Assembly (NCBI RefSeq): GCF_017357245.1
Contig: NZ_CP071612.1
Location: forward strand, 3,622,001-3,686,000
DNA length: 64,000 nucleotides
Origin: Rhizobium bangladeshense
GTDB taxonomy: Bacteria > Pseudomonadota > Alphaproteobacteria > Rhizobiales > Rhizobiaceae
Direction of reading: 5' to 3'
Positions 18,817 through 28,440 of the stretch are shown here, piece by piece (position 1 is the stretch's first letter; every line of letters starts with the position of its first letter). Both the position numbers and the translations under genes were made by a program. Below the pieces are notes generated by a model. That model made no database searches and was not told where the DNA came from. It saw nothing but the letters and a program-made list of their open reading frames with translations.

Positions 18817-19506
18817 ATGCAAGTCGCAACCACACCAGCTTCCCTCATCTCGCTCAGCACGTCCTCGGCTGGAACATCCGCAACTGACGACGAAGCCAAT
18901 CTGGGAGTGCTGAAGCTACAGCGCGCCACACAGGCACTGCAGCAGATGCGGCAGACCCTGGCGAGTTCAGTGGACGAAGCCAAGGCGAAGGCCCAACGTA
19001 AGCTCGAACAGGCGAAACAGGAGCTGGAGATGCTGAAGAGCTCCAACATGCCTCCTGAGGTGGTCGCACGTCTCGCCGCCGAGCTGGCGCGCAAGGTCGG
19101 CAGCGCCGCCTCTGAATTCGCGTCGGCGGTCGCGACCGGCAGCCCGACAACGGCTGTTCCGGCGGATGCAACTACGAATTCTGCTGGAGCGGCATTGACC
19201 GACGCCGACGCTATGTTGGCTAACACCTCGGCCGAAACCGACGCGCCGGAACCTATCGACGCTGCTCAAGCTCGCAAAGCCTACGGGGATACGGTTGAGG
19301 ATAGCACTGAGTCTTCGGGCATCTCAGCCGAGGATCGCGAGGTGATGGAAGAGTTCAAGCAGCTCGTGCGCGAACTCAAGCAGCTCCTCGAAAGGGCGAT
19401 GCGTGAGCTTCGTCAGCAAGACGAGCAGCCACGCGCCTATGCCGCTCCTGATATGGTAAGCCTCTCAAGCCACGTCGTGGTGATGCCGACAAGCATCGTC
19501 ATCTGA
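18817..19506 (+). CDS. Hypothetical coiled-coil protein
   Basis: I do not recognise this 229-residue protein. It has no signal peptide or membrane helix. Two charged helical stretches are likely coiled coils: about 28-75 (LKLQRATQALQQMRQTLAS and AKAKAQRKLEQAKQELEML) and about 170-208 (EDREVMEEFKQLVRELKQLL and RAMRELRQQDEQ). Between them is an Ala/Thr/Ser-rich low-complexity linker. The C-terminus ends in hydrophobic HVVVMPTSIVI. It stands alone between sqdC and the cyclo-ligase gene, close to the inferred inversion endpoint, and may be lineage-specific. Confidence 0.65.
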   Translation: MQVATTPASLISLSTSSAGTSATDDEANLGVLKLQRATQALQQMRQTLASSVDEAKAKAQRKLEQAKQELEMLKSSNMPPEVVARLAAELARKVGSAASEFASAVATGSPTTAVPADATTNSAGAALTDADAMLANTSAETDAPEPIDAAQARKAYGDTVEDSTESSGISAEDREVMEEFKQLVRELKQLLERAMRELRQQDEQPRAYAAPDMVSLSSHVVVMPTSIVI

Positions 19507-19606
19507 CACCTTGGCGGTGAAAGCGGGCGCAGCCTAGTCGCAGCCGGCATTTGCATCGGATCTCCAGCTGGCTATGCTCGGCCGAACCACTAATCCGGCA
19601 GATCGA

Positions 19607-20194
19607 ATGACCACAAGAGAATTGAAAGCGCAGTTGCGCAACGACCGCCTGGCCGCCCGCGATGCCATCGCTCCTGAAGAGCGCATCTCCAAAAGCCTCG
19701 CAATGGCCGATCACGCCGGCGAGGCGGTCGCCTTCGAGCCAGGCACCATCATCTCCGGCTTCCTGCCGATCCGATCGGAGGCCGATCTCAGGCCGCTGAT
19801 GGCGCGCTTTGCAGCACGCGGCGCCCGGCTCTGCGTGCCGGCGATCCTCGACAAGCAGACCATCGTCTTTCGCGAGATGGCGGAAGACACACCGCTTGTG
19901 GCTACCGGTTTCGGCACGGTCGGCCCCACCGAGCACGCCGCCGTCCTCGACCCCGAGATCATGCTGGTGCCGCTTTCGGCCTTCGATGTCAGAGGTCATC
20001 GCATCGGCTACGGCGCCGGTCATTACGATCGCGCCATCAGCCGGCTCAAAGAGAAAGGGCTGCATCCGAAGCTGATCGGCATTGCATTCGACTGCCAGGA
20101 AGTGGCACATGTGCCCGACGAGCCGCATGACGTAAGCCTGGATGCTATCCTGACAGAAAGCGGCCTTCGCTTTTTTGCCTCTTGGATTGGATAG
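19607..20194 (+). CDS. 5-formyltetrahydrofolate cyclo-ligase
   Basis: ATP-dependent conversion of 5-formyl-THF to 5,10-methenyl-THF (YgfA/Fau family). The 195 residues start MTTRELKAQLRNDRLAARDAI and carry the substrate block ALDVRGHRIGYGAGHYDR-like AFDVRGHRIGYGAGHYDRAI near the C-terminus. ATG 19607 is the family start; the frame is open 11 codons upstream. Only 3 bp separate it from ymdB. In many proteobacteria this gene follows 6S RNA and zapA; here those are about 23 kb away. Confidence 0.93.
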   Translation: MTTRELKAQLRNDRLAARDAIAPEERISKSLAMADHAGEAVAFEPGTIISGFLPIRSEADLRPLMARFAARGARLCVPAILDKQTIVFREMAEDTPLVATGFGTVGPTEHAAVLDPEIMLVPLSAFDVRGHRIGYGAGHYDRAISRLKEKGLHPKLIGIAFDCQEVAHVPDEPHDVSLDAILTESGLRFFASWIG

Positions 20195-20197
20195 GGA

Positions 20198-21022
20198 ATG
20201 CGGCTGCTTTTTCTGGGTGACATGGTCGGGAAGACGGGGCGCACCGCGGTATGGGACCGCCTGCCCGGCCTAATCTCCGACCTCAAGCTCGATTTCGTCA
20301 TCGTCAACGGCGAGAATGCTGCCGGCGGCTTCGGCATCACCGAGGACATCTTTCTGGAAACGATCAATGCCGGCGCCGATGTGGTGACCACAGGCAATCA
20401 CGTCTGGGACCAAAAGGAAGCCGTCGCCTTTGCCGGACGGCACGACCAATTTCTGCGGCCGGCCAATTATCCCCAAGGCACACCAGGCCGCGGCTCCGGG
20501 CTTTTCTACGCCAGGAACGGCGCGCGTGTGCTCGTTGCCAACGTCATGGGTCGCGTCTTTATGCATCCGGAACTCGACGATCCCTTCAAATCGGCCGAAG
20601 CGATCCTCGATGCATGCCCGCTGAAGGAGCAGGCCGATGCGATTATCTTCGATTTCCACGCTGAAGCGACCAGCGAGAAGCAATGCTTCGGCCATTTCGT
20701 CGACGGCCGCGCCAGCTTTGTCGTTGGCACCCATACGCATGTGCCGACTGCCGACGCCCAGATCCTGAACGGCGGCACCGCCTACATGTCGGATGCCGGC
20801 ATGTGCGGCGATTACGACTCCTCCCTCGGCATGGACAAGGAGGAGCCGCTCAACCGCTTCATCTCCAAGATGCCGAAAGGCCGCATGGAAGCGGCGAGCG
20901 GCCCGTCGACAATCTGCGGCGTCGGCGTGGAGATTTCCGATGCGACGGGACTGGCCGAGAAGATCGCGCCGCTTCGGCTCGGGCCGCGGCTGGCCGAAAC
21001 GGTGCCGGAATTCTGGCGGTAA
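20198..21022 (+). CDS. ymdB: YmdB-type metallophosphoesterase (TIGR00282 family)
   Basis: A 274-residue dinuclear metal phosphoesterase. Metal-ligand blocks are FLGDMVGKTGR, VNGENAAGGFG, TTGNHVWD, DFHAEATSEK and VGTHTHVPTAD. The family hydrolyses 2',3'-cyclic mononucleotides in Bacillus; the rhizobial substrate is not known to me. It directly follows the cyclo-ligase gene, so the two form an operon. Confidence 0.9.
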   Translation: MRLLFLGDMVGKTGRTAVWDRLPGLISDLKLDFVIVNGENAAGGFGITEDIFLETINAGADVVTTGNHVWDQKEAVAFAGRHDQFLRPANYPQGTPGRGSGLFYARNGARVLVANVMGRVFMHPELDDPFKSAEAILDACPLKEQADAIIFDFHAEATSEKQCFGHFVDGRASFVVGTHTHVPTADAQILNGGTAYMSDAGMCGDYDSSLGMDKEEPLNRFISKMPKGRMEAASGPSTICGVGVEISDATGLAEKIAPLRLGPRLAETVPEFWR

Positions 21023-21184
21023 TTCCCCACCCAGACATCCATCCAACACGCAATCGTGAGCGTCCTCCATCTAGACCGCCGCGACCTCATGCCGCATCCT
21101 CGCGCCGCCAATGCAAAGTGAGCGAGCGTCTTTAGCGCCCTTCGGACGCGCGGCTCTCCTCGTCAAAGCGCCGGAGGGGGTGGC

Positions 21185-22030
21185 ATGAAGCCGCAATATC
21201 TTATCCTCGCTATTGCATGCCTTGCGGCCTTCGCCGCACCTGGTCCTTCCGGGGCCCAGGAGCAGCGCCCGCCCGTCAGCCAATGCCAGGCAATCGCCGA
21301 GAATATTCCCAAAGCGACTTTCGCCAGTTTTTCCGGCGAGCCGACGCTGATGCCTGCCGTATCCGAGGGCGAGGACGTCAAACTCACCTATCTCGGCCAT
21401 TCCACCTTCGAAATCGAGACACCCGGCGGCATCGTCATCGCGACGGATTATAATGGCTGGTACAGGCCGGCGACGACCCCCGATGTCGTCACGATGAACA
21501 AGGCTCACACGACACACTTCACCCTGACGCCGGAGCCTGACATCAAGCATGTGCTCCACGGCTGGAGCGACGTGCCAGGCGAGACGGCGAAAATCAATCT
21601 CGTGGTCGGTGATGCCTATATCCGCAACGTTACCACGGATATCCGCTTCAGTTACGGCCTTGGCGGCTCGCAGGAGGATGGAAACTCGATTTTCATCTTC
21701 GAAATAGCCGGCCTCTGCATCGGTCACCTCGGCCATCTCCATTACGAGTTGACTGATGTCCATTATACCGAGATCGGCCGCCTCGACGTCGTCATGGTGC
21801 CGGTCGACGGCGGCCTGACAATGGGCGCCGACAGCATGAGCCGCGTCATCAAGCGGCTGCGCTCATCGGTGATCCTGCCGATGCACCGCCGCGGCCCGCC
21901 GGTGAATGCCTTCGTCTCCATGTTCGGAAAGGACTTCGATATCACCTATGCGCCTGATGACAGTATCACTGTCTCCATGCGCACGCTTCCAAAAAAGCCG
22001 CTGATCTACGTGATGAAAGGCGTGCAGTAA
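21185..22030 (+). CDS. Exported metallo-beta-lactamase-fold hydrolase (UlaG-like)
   Basis: A 281-residue protein with a signal peptide (MKPQYLILAIACLAAFAAPGPSGA) and an MBL fold of the L-ascorbate-6-phosphate lactonase type: LTYLGHSTFEIETPGG, ATDYNGWY, GLCIGHLGHLHYEL and a late MHRRGPP. The canonical HXHXDH is not intact in what I see; in place of a clear THXHXDH there is THFTLTPEPDIKH, so metal binding may be altered. Substrate unknown. It is convergent with the flavin-binding gene. Confidence 0.75.
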   Translation: MKPQYLILAIACLAAFAAPGPSGAQEQRPPVSQCQAIAENIPKATFASFSGEPTLMPAVSEGEDVKLTYLGHSTFEIETPGGIVIATDYNGWYRPATTPDVVTMNKAHTTHFTLTPEPDIKHVLHGWSDVPGETAKINLVVGDAYIRNVTTDIRFSYGLGGSQEDGNSIFIFEIAGLCIGHLGHLHYELTDVHYTEIGRLDVVMVPVDGGLTMGADSMSRVIKRLRSSVILPMHRRGPPVNAFVSMFGKDFDITYAPDDSITVSMRTLPKKPLIYVMKGVQ

Positions 22031-22063
22031 AAAAGTGCCGGCAGGCCTCTCCTACCTTATTGA

Positions 22064-22567
22064 TCAGGCGAATTGCAGGTGACGTTTGACGCCGACGTCA
22101 GGCATTTTGTCATCGTCGAGATTGGCCTTGGCAATCTCCCAGCCGAATTTTAGCGTGCTGCCCGTGGAAACCCAGATGTCGGCATCGTCGACATGCAGGG
22201 AGAGCATGGTGAGTTTCGGGTCTTTCTTGCCGCCGTCATACCAGGCCGCCACGATTGAACTCCAATATTCCTCGATCTTCGATGGGTCGGGGCGTACTTC
22301 GATCACGCCGGAAAGGCAGGCGTGATAGTCGTGATCCTTGCCGATGAGGCAGAAATGCGCGCGGCTACCAGGTTTGATGGCGCGCACGATATCGGCGTCG
22401 GTCTTGGTGTAGAACCAGATCGTGTTGGTGGTGGGATCGGCATGCGGCGCCATCGGCTGCATGTGCATGTCCAGTCCGGAAATTCCAAGCATGCCGGCAT
22501 GAACACCGTTGACCTGATCCCAAAGCTGACGTGCTGGTTGCTCCCGCGCCTCGCTGAGACTTGCCAT
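22064..22567 (-). CDS. Pyridoxamine 5'-phosphate oxidase-like FMN-binding protein
   Basis: A 167-residue split-barrel protein of the general-stress-protein-26 type. Blocks are PMAPHADPTTNTIWFYTKTDAD, GSRAHFCLIGKDHDYHACLSG and SKIEEYWSSIVAAWYDGGKKDPKL. ATG 22567 is preferred because AAAGGAA precedes it; the frame remains open upstream to 22720, overlapping the divergent yebC start, which is unlikely. Substrate unknown. Confidence 0.85.
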   Translation of the reverse strand: MASLSEAREQPARQLWDQVNGVHAGMLGISGLDMHMQPMAPHADPTTNTIWFYTKTDADIVRAIKPGSRAHFCLIGKDHDYHACLSGVIEVRPDPSKIEEYWSSIVAAWYDGGKKDPKLTMLSLHVDDADIWVSTGSTLKFGWEIAKANLDDDKMPDVGVKRHLQFA

Positions 22568-22708
22568 GACCGTTCCTTTCGGTTGGATGGAGTTCGGTTG
22601 AAACGTCATCCTTTCGCCTTTGTTCCGAACTGCTTTTCCCTTGAACGGCTGCCGTTTCGCTCTTATAAGGCGGCCCATTCCGAACAATGAGACGTGAACA
22701 GGGGTGCC

Positions 22709-23455
22709 ATGGCTGGCCATTCACAGTTTAAAAACATTATGCACCGCAAAGGCCGTCAGGATGCCGTGCGTTCGAAAATGTTCTCCAAGCTTGCGCGCGA
22801 AATCACCGTTGCGGCCAAGGCCGGCCTGCCCGACCCGTCGATGAACGCCCGTCTTCGCCTGGCAATCCAGAACGCCAAGGCCCAGTCCATGCCGAAGGAC
22901 AATATCGACCGCGCCATCAAGAAGGCCGCCGGCGCCGAAGGCGAGAACTATGATGAAGTCCGCTACGAGGGTTATGGCCCGGGCGGCACGGCGATCATCG
23001 TCGAGGCCCTGACCGACAATCGCAACCGCACCGCTTCCAACGTCCGCTCGATCTTCACCAAGGCCGGCGGCGCTCTTGGGGAAACCGGTTCCGTTTCCTT
23101 CTCCTTCGATCATGTCGGCGAAATTACCTACAAACTTTCCGTTGGCGACGCCGACATGGTGATGGAAGCCGCGATCGAGGCCGGGGCCGACGACGTCGAG
23201 ACAGACGAGGAGGGCCACTACATCACCTGCGCCTTTGAAGCCCTCGGTGAAGTGTCGAAAGCGCTGGAGGCAAGCCTCGGCGAAGCAGAAACCGTCAAGG
23301 CCGTCTGGCGCGCCCAGAACAACGTGCCGGTGGACGAGGAAAAGGCGCAGTCGCTGATGAAGCTGATCGACTCGCTCGAAGACGACGATGACGTGCAGAA
23401 CGTCTATTCAAACTTCGAGGTCTCGGAAGAGGTCCTGGCGAAGCTTTCGGCCTGA
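22709..23455 (+). CDS. YebC/PmpR family protein
   Basis: A 248-residue cytoplasmic protein starting [23 protein letters not shown], the family hallmark, with [20 protein letters not shown] and [19 protein letters not shown]. The family was first described as transcriptional regulators and more recently linked to translation of difficult motifs; which applies here is open. It is followed by a terminator. In many proteobacteria yebC lies before ruvC; here a luciferase-like gene and a chemoreceptor intervene. Confidence 0.93.
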   Translation: MAGHSQFKNIMHRKGRQDAVRSKMFSKLAREITVAAKAGLPDPSMNARLRLAIQNAKAQSMPKDNIDRAIKKAAGAEGENYDEVRYEGYGPGGTAIIVEALTDNRNRTASNVRSIFTKAGGALGETGSVSFSFDHVGEITYKLSVGDADMVMEAAIEAGADDVETDEEGHYITCAFEALGEVSKALEASLGEAETVKAVWRAQNNVPVDEEKAQSLMKLIDSLEDDDDVQNVYSNFEVSEEVLAKLSA

Positions 23456-23468
23456 ACTTTTCCAATGA

Positions 23469-23492
23469 AACCCGGCCGTGACGCCGGGTTTT
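23469..23492 (+). terminator. Terminator of yebC
   Basis: AACCCGGC and GCCGGGTT arms with a 6-nt loop and four T from 23489. It lies 13 bp after the stop. Confidence 0.75.
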
Positions 23493-23519
23493 CCGTCTCT
23501 CGGGATGCCGCCTACTTTC

Positions 23520-24521
23520 CTACGCAGCGACCCGCATGAAATTTCCAAGACCTGCGAACAGTTCCACCGACTTCAGCCGCGCCTCGATATCATGAATCGG
23601 CATCGAGATGATCACCTCGTCGGCCTGCGTCTCTTTGAGAAATTCCGACAGTTTCGCCTCCGCCGTCTCCGGCGAGCCGACCACGGCGTAACGCAGCGTG
23701 TGTTCGACGTTCATCTTCTCCATCGGCGACCAGAAGCCTTCCATATCGGCCACCGGGCGTGGGAAGGGACCACGGACATTGCGGCGCAGGTTGACGAATT
23801 GCTGCTGGGCCGACGTGAAATGGTAGCGTGCTTCCTCGTCCGTCGCCGCCACCGCGCCCATGACGCCGACCATTACATGGGGCTTGTCGAGCGTCGTCGA
23901 GGGCTGGAAGCGGTCGCGGTAGATCGCGATCGCATCGAGCAGCATGTCGGGTGCGAAATGCGAGGCGAAGGCATAGGGAAGCCCAAGCATCGCGGCGAGC
24001 TGGGCGCTGTAGAGGCTGGAGCCGAGCAGCCAGATCGGAATATGCGAACCACTGCCCGGGACCGCTAGGATTGCTTGGTTCTCGACCGGCGTGCCGAGAA
24101 GCTGCTGCAATTCCACGACGTCATTCGGAAAGCTATTCGCGCCCGCCTCGAGATTGCGCCGCAGCGCCTGTGCCGTGCGCATGTCCGTTCCCGGCGCTCG
24201 CCCGAGGCCGAGATCGATGCGGCCGGGAAAGAGCGCCTCCAGCGTGCCGAACTGTTCGGCAATCACGAGGGGCGAATGATTGGGCAGCATGACGCCGCCG
24301 GAGCCGATGCGAATGCGCTTGGTGGCGGCGCCGACATGGCCGATGACGACGGCGGTCGCCGCGCTGGCGATTCCCGGCATGCCGTGATGCTCGGCGAGCC
24401 AGAAGCGCTTGTAACCGAATTCTTCAGCCTTCTGAGCCATGCGCGCCGAGCTTTCGAGCGACTGGCGCACGGTGCTGCCTTCGGCAACGGGAGAAAGGTC
24501 AAGTATGGAGAAGGGAACCAT
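23520..24521 (-). CDS. Luciferase-like (LLM class) flavin-dependent oxidoreductase
   Basis: A 333-residue TIM-barrel flavin monooxygenase-like protein of the MsnO8/YhbW type. Blocks include [58 protein letters not shown] [23 protein letters not shown] and [31 protein letters not shown] 24521 begins the conserved N-terminus; the longer open frame is not used. Substrate unknown; needs reduced FMN by family. Confidence 0.88.
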   Translation of the reverse strand: MVPFSILDLSPVAEGSTVRQSLESSARMAQKAEEFGYKRFWLAEHHGMPGIASAATAVVIGHVGAATKRIRIGSGGVMLPNHSPLVIAEQFGTLEALFPGRIDLGLGRAPGTDMRTAQALRRNLEAGANSFPNDVVELQQLLGTPVENQAILAVPGSGSHIPIWLLGSSLYSAQLAAMLGLPYAFASHFAPDMLLDAIAIYRDRFQPSTTLDKPHVMVGVMGAVAATDEEARYHFTSAQQQFVNLRRNVRGPFPRPVADMEGFWSPMEKMNVEHTLRYAVVGSPETAEAKLSEFLKETQADEVIISMPIHDIEARLKSVELFAGLGNFMRVAA

Positions 24522-24599
24522 GGGAACCTGCGGGGCAGTTGAAGGATGCCGTCTATGTAGGTTGGCGCCCGCCCCATTCCAAACAATCCATGCAAACAA

Positions 24600-24622
24600 A
24601 AGGGCCGCGCGAGGCGGCCCTT
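24600..24622 (-). terminator. Terminator of the chemoreceptor gene
   Basis: Perfect 9-bp arms AAGGGCCGC and GCGGCCCTT, 5-nt loop, then TTTTGTTTG on the minus strand, 22 bp beyond the chemoreceptor stop. Confidence 0.8.
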
Positions 24623-24644
24623 GTCGAAGATCGCAAGCGGCGCC

Positions 24645-26960
24645 TCACCGGTGACGACGCAGCACATGAACCTCTGCGCTCGGCCTGTAATGCCCCTGCG
24701 GCAGCGTGAAATTGCCGAGCTGGCGGTCCATTTCCACAGCTTCCGTCGCCAGCCGGTGGATTGCCGCCGTCGTCTCCTCGACCATTGAGGCGTTCTGCTG
24801 CGTCATCGCATCGAGTTCGGCCACGGCGTTGTTGATCTCGCGCAAGGTATTGGCCTCCTCGCGGGTCGATTCCATGATCTCGTTGATCTGCCCGTTGATC
24901 GCCTCGACATGGGCGCCGATGCCGGTCAGGGCAACGCCGGCCTTTTCGACCAAGGCAACGCCGCTTTCGACCTCATGCGTCGACTTCTGCAGCAGGCTGG
25001 AGATTTCCTTTGCCGCGCTCGATGAGCGTTGGGCGAGTTCCCGGACTTCCATAGCGACGACGGCAAAGCCTTTGCCCGATTCTCCCGCGCGCGCCGCTTC
25101 GACGCCGGCATTGAGCGCCAGGAGGTTGGTCTGGAAGGCGATGTCGTCGATGACCGATATGATCGTGTTGATCTGGCGCGAGGAGGCCTGGATCGCCTCC
25201 ATCGCCGCAATCGTCTCCCGCATGATCTGGCTGGAGCCGGTCGTCTCCTTCTTCGCGTCGCGGGCGATGCGCTCGGCCTGTTCGGCCCGCTCGATCTGGC
25301 GGCGGACGGACTGAGTGATGGCGCTGATCGCGTTCGCCGTCTCGGTGATCGAGCCGGCCTGCCGTTCCGTGCGCCCGGCAAGCTCGTCGGCGCCCGTGCG
25401 CATCTCCTCGGAGCCGGCGCGCACCGCCATCGAGTTGCCGCCGATCGCCGTCATGGTTTCGCTGAGTGTTGCGAGCGCCTCGTTGAAATTGACGCGCAGG
25501 CTTTCGAGCTCGTTCGGGAAGCGGTTGTCGATCTGGTAGGCGAGATCGCCGCCTGCCAGATGATGCAGGCCCTCGTCGAGCGCTTCCACCACCTGCTGCA
25601 GCGACTTCGCCTCGGCCTCCCGCTCGGCGAGATTCCGCTGGCGCTCCTGCTCGGCCTGCAGGCGTGTCACTTCGCTTGCCGCTTCGAGTTCGCGGCCTTC
25701 GATAAGCGACTGCCGGAAGCGGGCAAGCGCTTTCGCCATCGTGCCGATCTCGTCCTTGCGGTTCAGGCTGCCGATCTCGCTGTCGAGCTTACCATCGGCG
25801 ACATCGCGGGTGACGCCGGCAAGCCGCGCCAGCGGCGAAAAAAGGAAATTGGTGACGAGTCCGGTTGCGATCGCCATGACGACGAGCACACCCAAGCCAA
25901 TCATCGTGAGCAAAGTGGCGATTTCGATAGAGCCGGCATTGAGCTCGCTGAGCAGCACGCTCTCGACCACGAGAAAGCGGCCGCCGCGATAGTCGATGCC
26001 ACGGACATAGGCGCGGGCCGCACCATCCGCCCTGTCAAAATCGGCCACGGTCATCGCGGAGCTGGCGAGCGCGTCCTTGATAAAGGTGAAAGGCGTCGCA
26101 TCCAGTTGCGCAAGCCTGCCGTTCGCGTCGAGACCGACCGCGGAACCATCGCCGGAGACGATTGCCGTCCTCGCCGTGCTCCCCTGGATGATGCCCTTGC
26201 CAAGAATGCTGGTGACGATGTCCTCGCGCACCTTGAAGAGGAAGATGCCCTTGGCCGCTCCGAGCTTGACGATCGGCACGGCATAGAAGATCGCCGGTTT
26301 ACCGCTGGCGGCATCGACGCGCAGGCCGGAAAAACCTGTCGGCGCGGCGTCATCGCTCGCCTTGGCGGTATTCTCGATCGCCTTGGCGAAGGCTTCGCCG
26401 GCGCCGGTTGTCTTCCAGGCGTCCGACTTCAGGTTCTCGGCGAAGTCGTTCTCCTTCTTATAGGAATAAAGGACGGTACCATCGAGATCGGCGATCAGCA
26501 AATCGCTGAAGGCAGTACCTTCGAGGTCGCGGGCGACTTCGCCCTGCGTCTGTTCATGGTTCGAATAATAGAAACCGCTCGGTCCCTCCGGTTTCATCAG
26601 CTTCTCGCGCTGATCGGCCGGGTTGGGATTGCCCTCGATAAAAACCTTCTTCAGCTCGGCGCGGGCATCGCCCGAAGTCTTCTGGATTGTCTTCCAGCCG
26701 CTCTTCAAGCTGGTGATCGACATCTGCAGCGCCTCGATGCGCGCAATGGAATTGGCCTGGTTCTCGAGCTGCGCCAGTTGGTCCTGCAACATGTCGCCAC
26801 GGAAGATCAGCACGCTTTCCTTGGCCTTCAGCGCCTGCTCGTCCGAAATGCGGCTGCTGGCGAAATAGGCAAGCACGTCGATGACCGCGATCGACACCAC
26901 GGTCATCAGGATGAATGTGCCAATAACCTTGAAGGACAGGGATTGAAATCTCTGAGCCAT
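24645..26960 (-). CDS. Methyl-accepting chemotaxis protein
   Basis: A 771-residue transmembrane chemoreceptor. Membrane helix 1 is at about 12-32. A large periplasmic sensor (about 33-345) has PAS/Cache-like features such as [20 protein letters not shown] and [19 protein letters not shown]. Helix 2 (about 350-375, [19 protein letters not shown]) precedes a HAMP unit ([21 protein letters not shown]) and the signalling hairpin [20 protein letters not shown]. The C-terminus ends RRHR, without a CheR-binding pentapeptide. ATG 26960 ([11 protein letters not shown]) begins helix 1. Ligand unknown. Confidence 0.93.
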   Translation of the reverse strand: MAQRFQSLSFKVIGTFILMTVVSIAVIDVLAYFASSRISDEQALKAKESVLIFRGDMLQDQLAQLENQANSIARIEALQMSITSLKSGWKTIQKTSGDARAELKKVFIEGNPNPADQREKLMKPEGPSGFYYSNHEQTQGEVARDLEGTAFSDLLIADLDGTVLYSYKKENDFAENLKSDAWKTTGAGEAFAKAIENTAKASDDAAPTGFSGLRVDAASGKPAIFYAVPIVKLGAAKGIFLFKVREDIVTSILGKGIIQGSTARTAIVSGDGSAVGLDANGRLAQLDATPFTFIKDALASSAMTVADFDRADGAARAYVRGIDYRGGRFLVVESVLLSELNAGSIEIATLLTMIGLGVLVVMAIATGLVTNFLFSPLARLAGVTRDVADGKLDSEIGSLNRKDEIGTMAKALARFRQSLIEGRELEAASEVTRLQAEQERQRNLAEREAEAKSLQQVVEALDEGLHHLAGGDLAYQIDNRFPNELESLRVNFNEALATLSETMTAIGGNSMAVRAGSEEMRTGADELAGRTERQAGSITETANAISAITQSVRRQIERAEQAERIARDAKKETTGSSQIMRETIAAMEAIQASSRQINTIISVIDDIAFQTNLLALNAGVEAARAGESGKGFAVVAMEVRELAQRSSSAAKEISSLLQKSTHEVESGVALVEKAGVALTGIGAHVEAINGQINEIMESTREEANTLREINNAVAELDAMTQQNASMVEETTAAIHRLATEAVEMDRQLGNFTLPQGHYRPSAEVHVLRRHR

Positions 26961-27145
26961 ATACAACGAACCCTTCCGAACGGCGCCTGCCGGCCGGGGC
27001 ACACAGTGCATCCCCAACCGGCCGACCTGTCAACAGAACATCGGGAGCCCAATTCTTCGTGAACGAGCTCCTCTCACATTCGATGAACTAGAATTCAGGC
27101 ATCTCTTTTAATTCGCGGTAAATGACCCGCCCTAAAACCGACGGT

Positions 27146-27160
27146 GTTTTTGTTTTGTTC
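27146..27160. promoter_or_regulatory. Candidate SOS (LexA) box upstream of ruvC, one mismatch
   Basis: GTTT-TTGTTTT-GTTC differs from the alphaproteobacterial LexA consensus GTTC-N7-GTTC at one base and lies 44 bp upstream of ruvC. Motif call only. Confidence 0.4.
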
Positions 27161-27203
27161 ACATATCGATGGCACTTATTTCGCAGTCGCTATAGGTTGA
27201 ACC

Positions 27204-27713
27204 ATGCAAAATACGATTCGCATCATTGGCATTGATCCTGGTCTTCGCCGCACTGGCTGGGGAATTATCGAGACATTGGGCAATTCCCTGAGGTTCGTGG
27301 CGTCGGGAACCGTGACATCCGATAGCGAGATGGACCTCGCCTCCCGCCTCTGCCAGTTGCATGACGGCCTCGCCGATATCGTCCACGCTCACAAGCCGGA
27401 TGAAGCCGCCGTCGAACAGACCTTCGTCAACAAGGATGCCGTGGCGACCCTGAAGCTCGGCCAGGCCCGCGGCATCGCCATGCTGGTGCCGGCACGCGCC
27501 GGACTGCCGGTCTCGGAATACGCACCGAACGCCGTGAAGAAGGCGGTCATCGGCGTCGGTCACGGCGAAAAGCAACAGATTCACATGATGTTGAAGATCC
27601 TGATGCCGAAGGTTGCATTCAAGGGCGATGACGCCGCCGACGCCTTGGCGATCGCCATTTGCCATGCTCACAATCGCGGCGGCAGCCGGATGCGTCAGGC
27701 ATTGGTCGGATAA
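27204..27713 (+). CDS. ruvC: Crossover junction endodeoxyribonuclease RuvC
   Basis: Resolves Holliday junctions at the end of recombinational repair. The 169 residues keep the RNase H-like acidic sites: [14 protein letters not shown] (D11), [10 protein letters not shown], and [16 protein letters not shown] near residue 140-155. It opens a ruvC-vapBC-ruvA-ruvB run; a toxin-antitoxin pair separates it from ruvA. Confidence 0.96.
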   Translation: MQNTIRIIGIDPGLRRTGWGIIETLGNSLRFVASGTVTSDSEMDLASRLCQLHDGLADIVHAHKPDEAAVEQTFVNKDAVATLKLGQARGIAMLVPARAGLPVSEYAPNAVKKAVIGVGHGEKQQIHMMLKILMPKVAFKGDDAADALAIAICHAHNRGGSRMRQALVG

Positions 27714-27716
27714 TTC

Positions 27717-27731
27717 GTTCTTGACTTGTTC
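27717..27731. promoter_or_regulatory. Perfect SOS (LexA) box between ruvC and vapB
   Basis: GTTC-TTGACTT-GTTC matches the GTTC-N7-GTTC consensus exactly. It begins 4 bp after the ruvC stop and its centre is the TTGACT at 27721-27726, a good -35 for the vapB promoter, so LexA would occlude this promoter. Confidence 0.6.
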
Positions 27732-27745
27732 TCATTCGCTGGTAA

Positions 27746-27766
27746 GTAATACCTCAGAGGTATTAC
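27746..27766. promoter_or_regulatory. Perfect palindromic operator in front of vapB
   Basis: GTAATACCTC and GAGGTATTAC form perfect 10-bp arms around one A. It lies at the -10 side of the promoter, contains the AGAGG ribosome site, and ends one base before the vapB ATG. Toxin-antitoxin operons of this type are autoregulated by an AbrB-fold antitoxin binding such palindromes, which I infer here. Confidence 0.75.
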
Positions 27767-27767
27767 C

Positions 27768-28031
27768 ATGCGCGTGACGGAAAAGGGTCAGGTGACCATT
27801 CCTAAGGACATCAGGGACCGTTTGAAGATTGGCCCGGGATCCGAGGTGGATTTCATCGCCGATGAAAAGGGTGCCCGGCTCGTCGTTCTTTCCAGCCGCC
27901 CGGAAGCGTCGCAGGACGATTTTGAGTCCTGGCTCGACAGCATGAGCGGTACCCTCGACACCGGCGGCATGACGACAGAGAAATTCATGGAATGGCTGAG
28001 GGGACCGCGCGATGACCTCGGTTCTTATTGA
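27768..28031 (+). CDS. vapB: AbrB/MazE-fold antitoxin (VapB)
   Basis: An 87-residue DNA-binding antitoxin. The N-terminal swapped-hairpin domain reads MRVTEKGQVTIPKDIRDRLKIGPGSEVDFI, the classic SpoVT/AbrB pattern. The C-terminal part (about 48-87, FESWLDSMSGTLDTGGMTTE and FMEWLRG) would wrap the toxin. It overlaps vapC by 20 bp, as in coupled toxin-antitoxin operons. Expected to neutralise VapC and to repress its own promoter through the palindrome just upstream. Confidence 0.9.
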   Translation: MRVTEKGQVTIPKDIRDRLKIGPGSEVDFIADEKGARLVVLSSRPEASQDDFESWLDSMSGTLDTGGMTTEKFMEWLRGPRDDLGSY

Positions 28032-28428
28032 TACGAACATCTTCATCGACATCTTCGGCCCTGACAACCCCTTCAGGGAATGGTCCGCGCGCGCCTTGAG
28101 CGCATTGCGGCCGGATTCACAATTCATCATGACGCCGGTCGTCTGGGCGGAGCTGGCAAGCATGACCCCACGTGAGGAAACTCTTGCATTTCTCCTGTCA
28201 CGGTTAAACCTGATCCGTGAGGCTTTGCCGTTTTCTGCCGCTTATCGCGCAGGCATGGCGCACGCACAGTATCGAAGAGGCGGCGGCTTGCGCGAGCGCA
28301 CTCTGCCGGAGTTCTTCATCGGTGCACATGCCCTCGTTCGATCGCATCGCCTTTTGACGCGTGATGGCGCGCGCTACAGCTCCTATTTCCCGGAGCTCGA
28401 AATCATTTCCCCCGAAACGCACCCTTGA
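28012..28428 (+). CDS. vapC: PIN-domain toxin ribonuclease (VapC)
   Basis: A 138-residue PIN nuclease. Acidic active-site positions are D7 (LIDTNIFIDIF), E47 (VVWAELA), E100 (RTLPEFFIGAHA) and D118 (LLTRDGARY). Position 100 is normally Asp (LPDF in relatives), so the third metal ligand is the longer Glu here. The family cuts tRNA or rRNA loops; the target is unknown. It ends 12 bp before ruvA, so vapBC and ruvAB are probably on one transcript. Confidence 0.88.
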   Translation: MTSVLIDTNIFIDIFGPDNPFREWSARALSALRPDSQFIMTPVVWAELASMTPREETLAFLLSRLNLIREALPFSAAYRAGMAHAQYRRGGGLRERTLPEFFIGAHALVRSHRLLTRDGARYSSYFPELEIISPETHP

Positions 28429-28440
28429 AAGACCGTGACC

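Noticed and set aside
25029..27062. A 677-codon open frame on the plus strand opposite the chemoreceptor gene
   Set aside because: Its translation has no domain and is the complement of a clear chemoreceptor. Long antisense frames are expected in GC-rich DNA.
27107..27122. TTAA-N7-TAAA between the chemoreceptor and ruvC as a CtrA box
   Set aside because: One mismatch in the core, no supporting promoter elements, and a generic AT-rich context.
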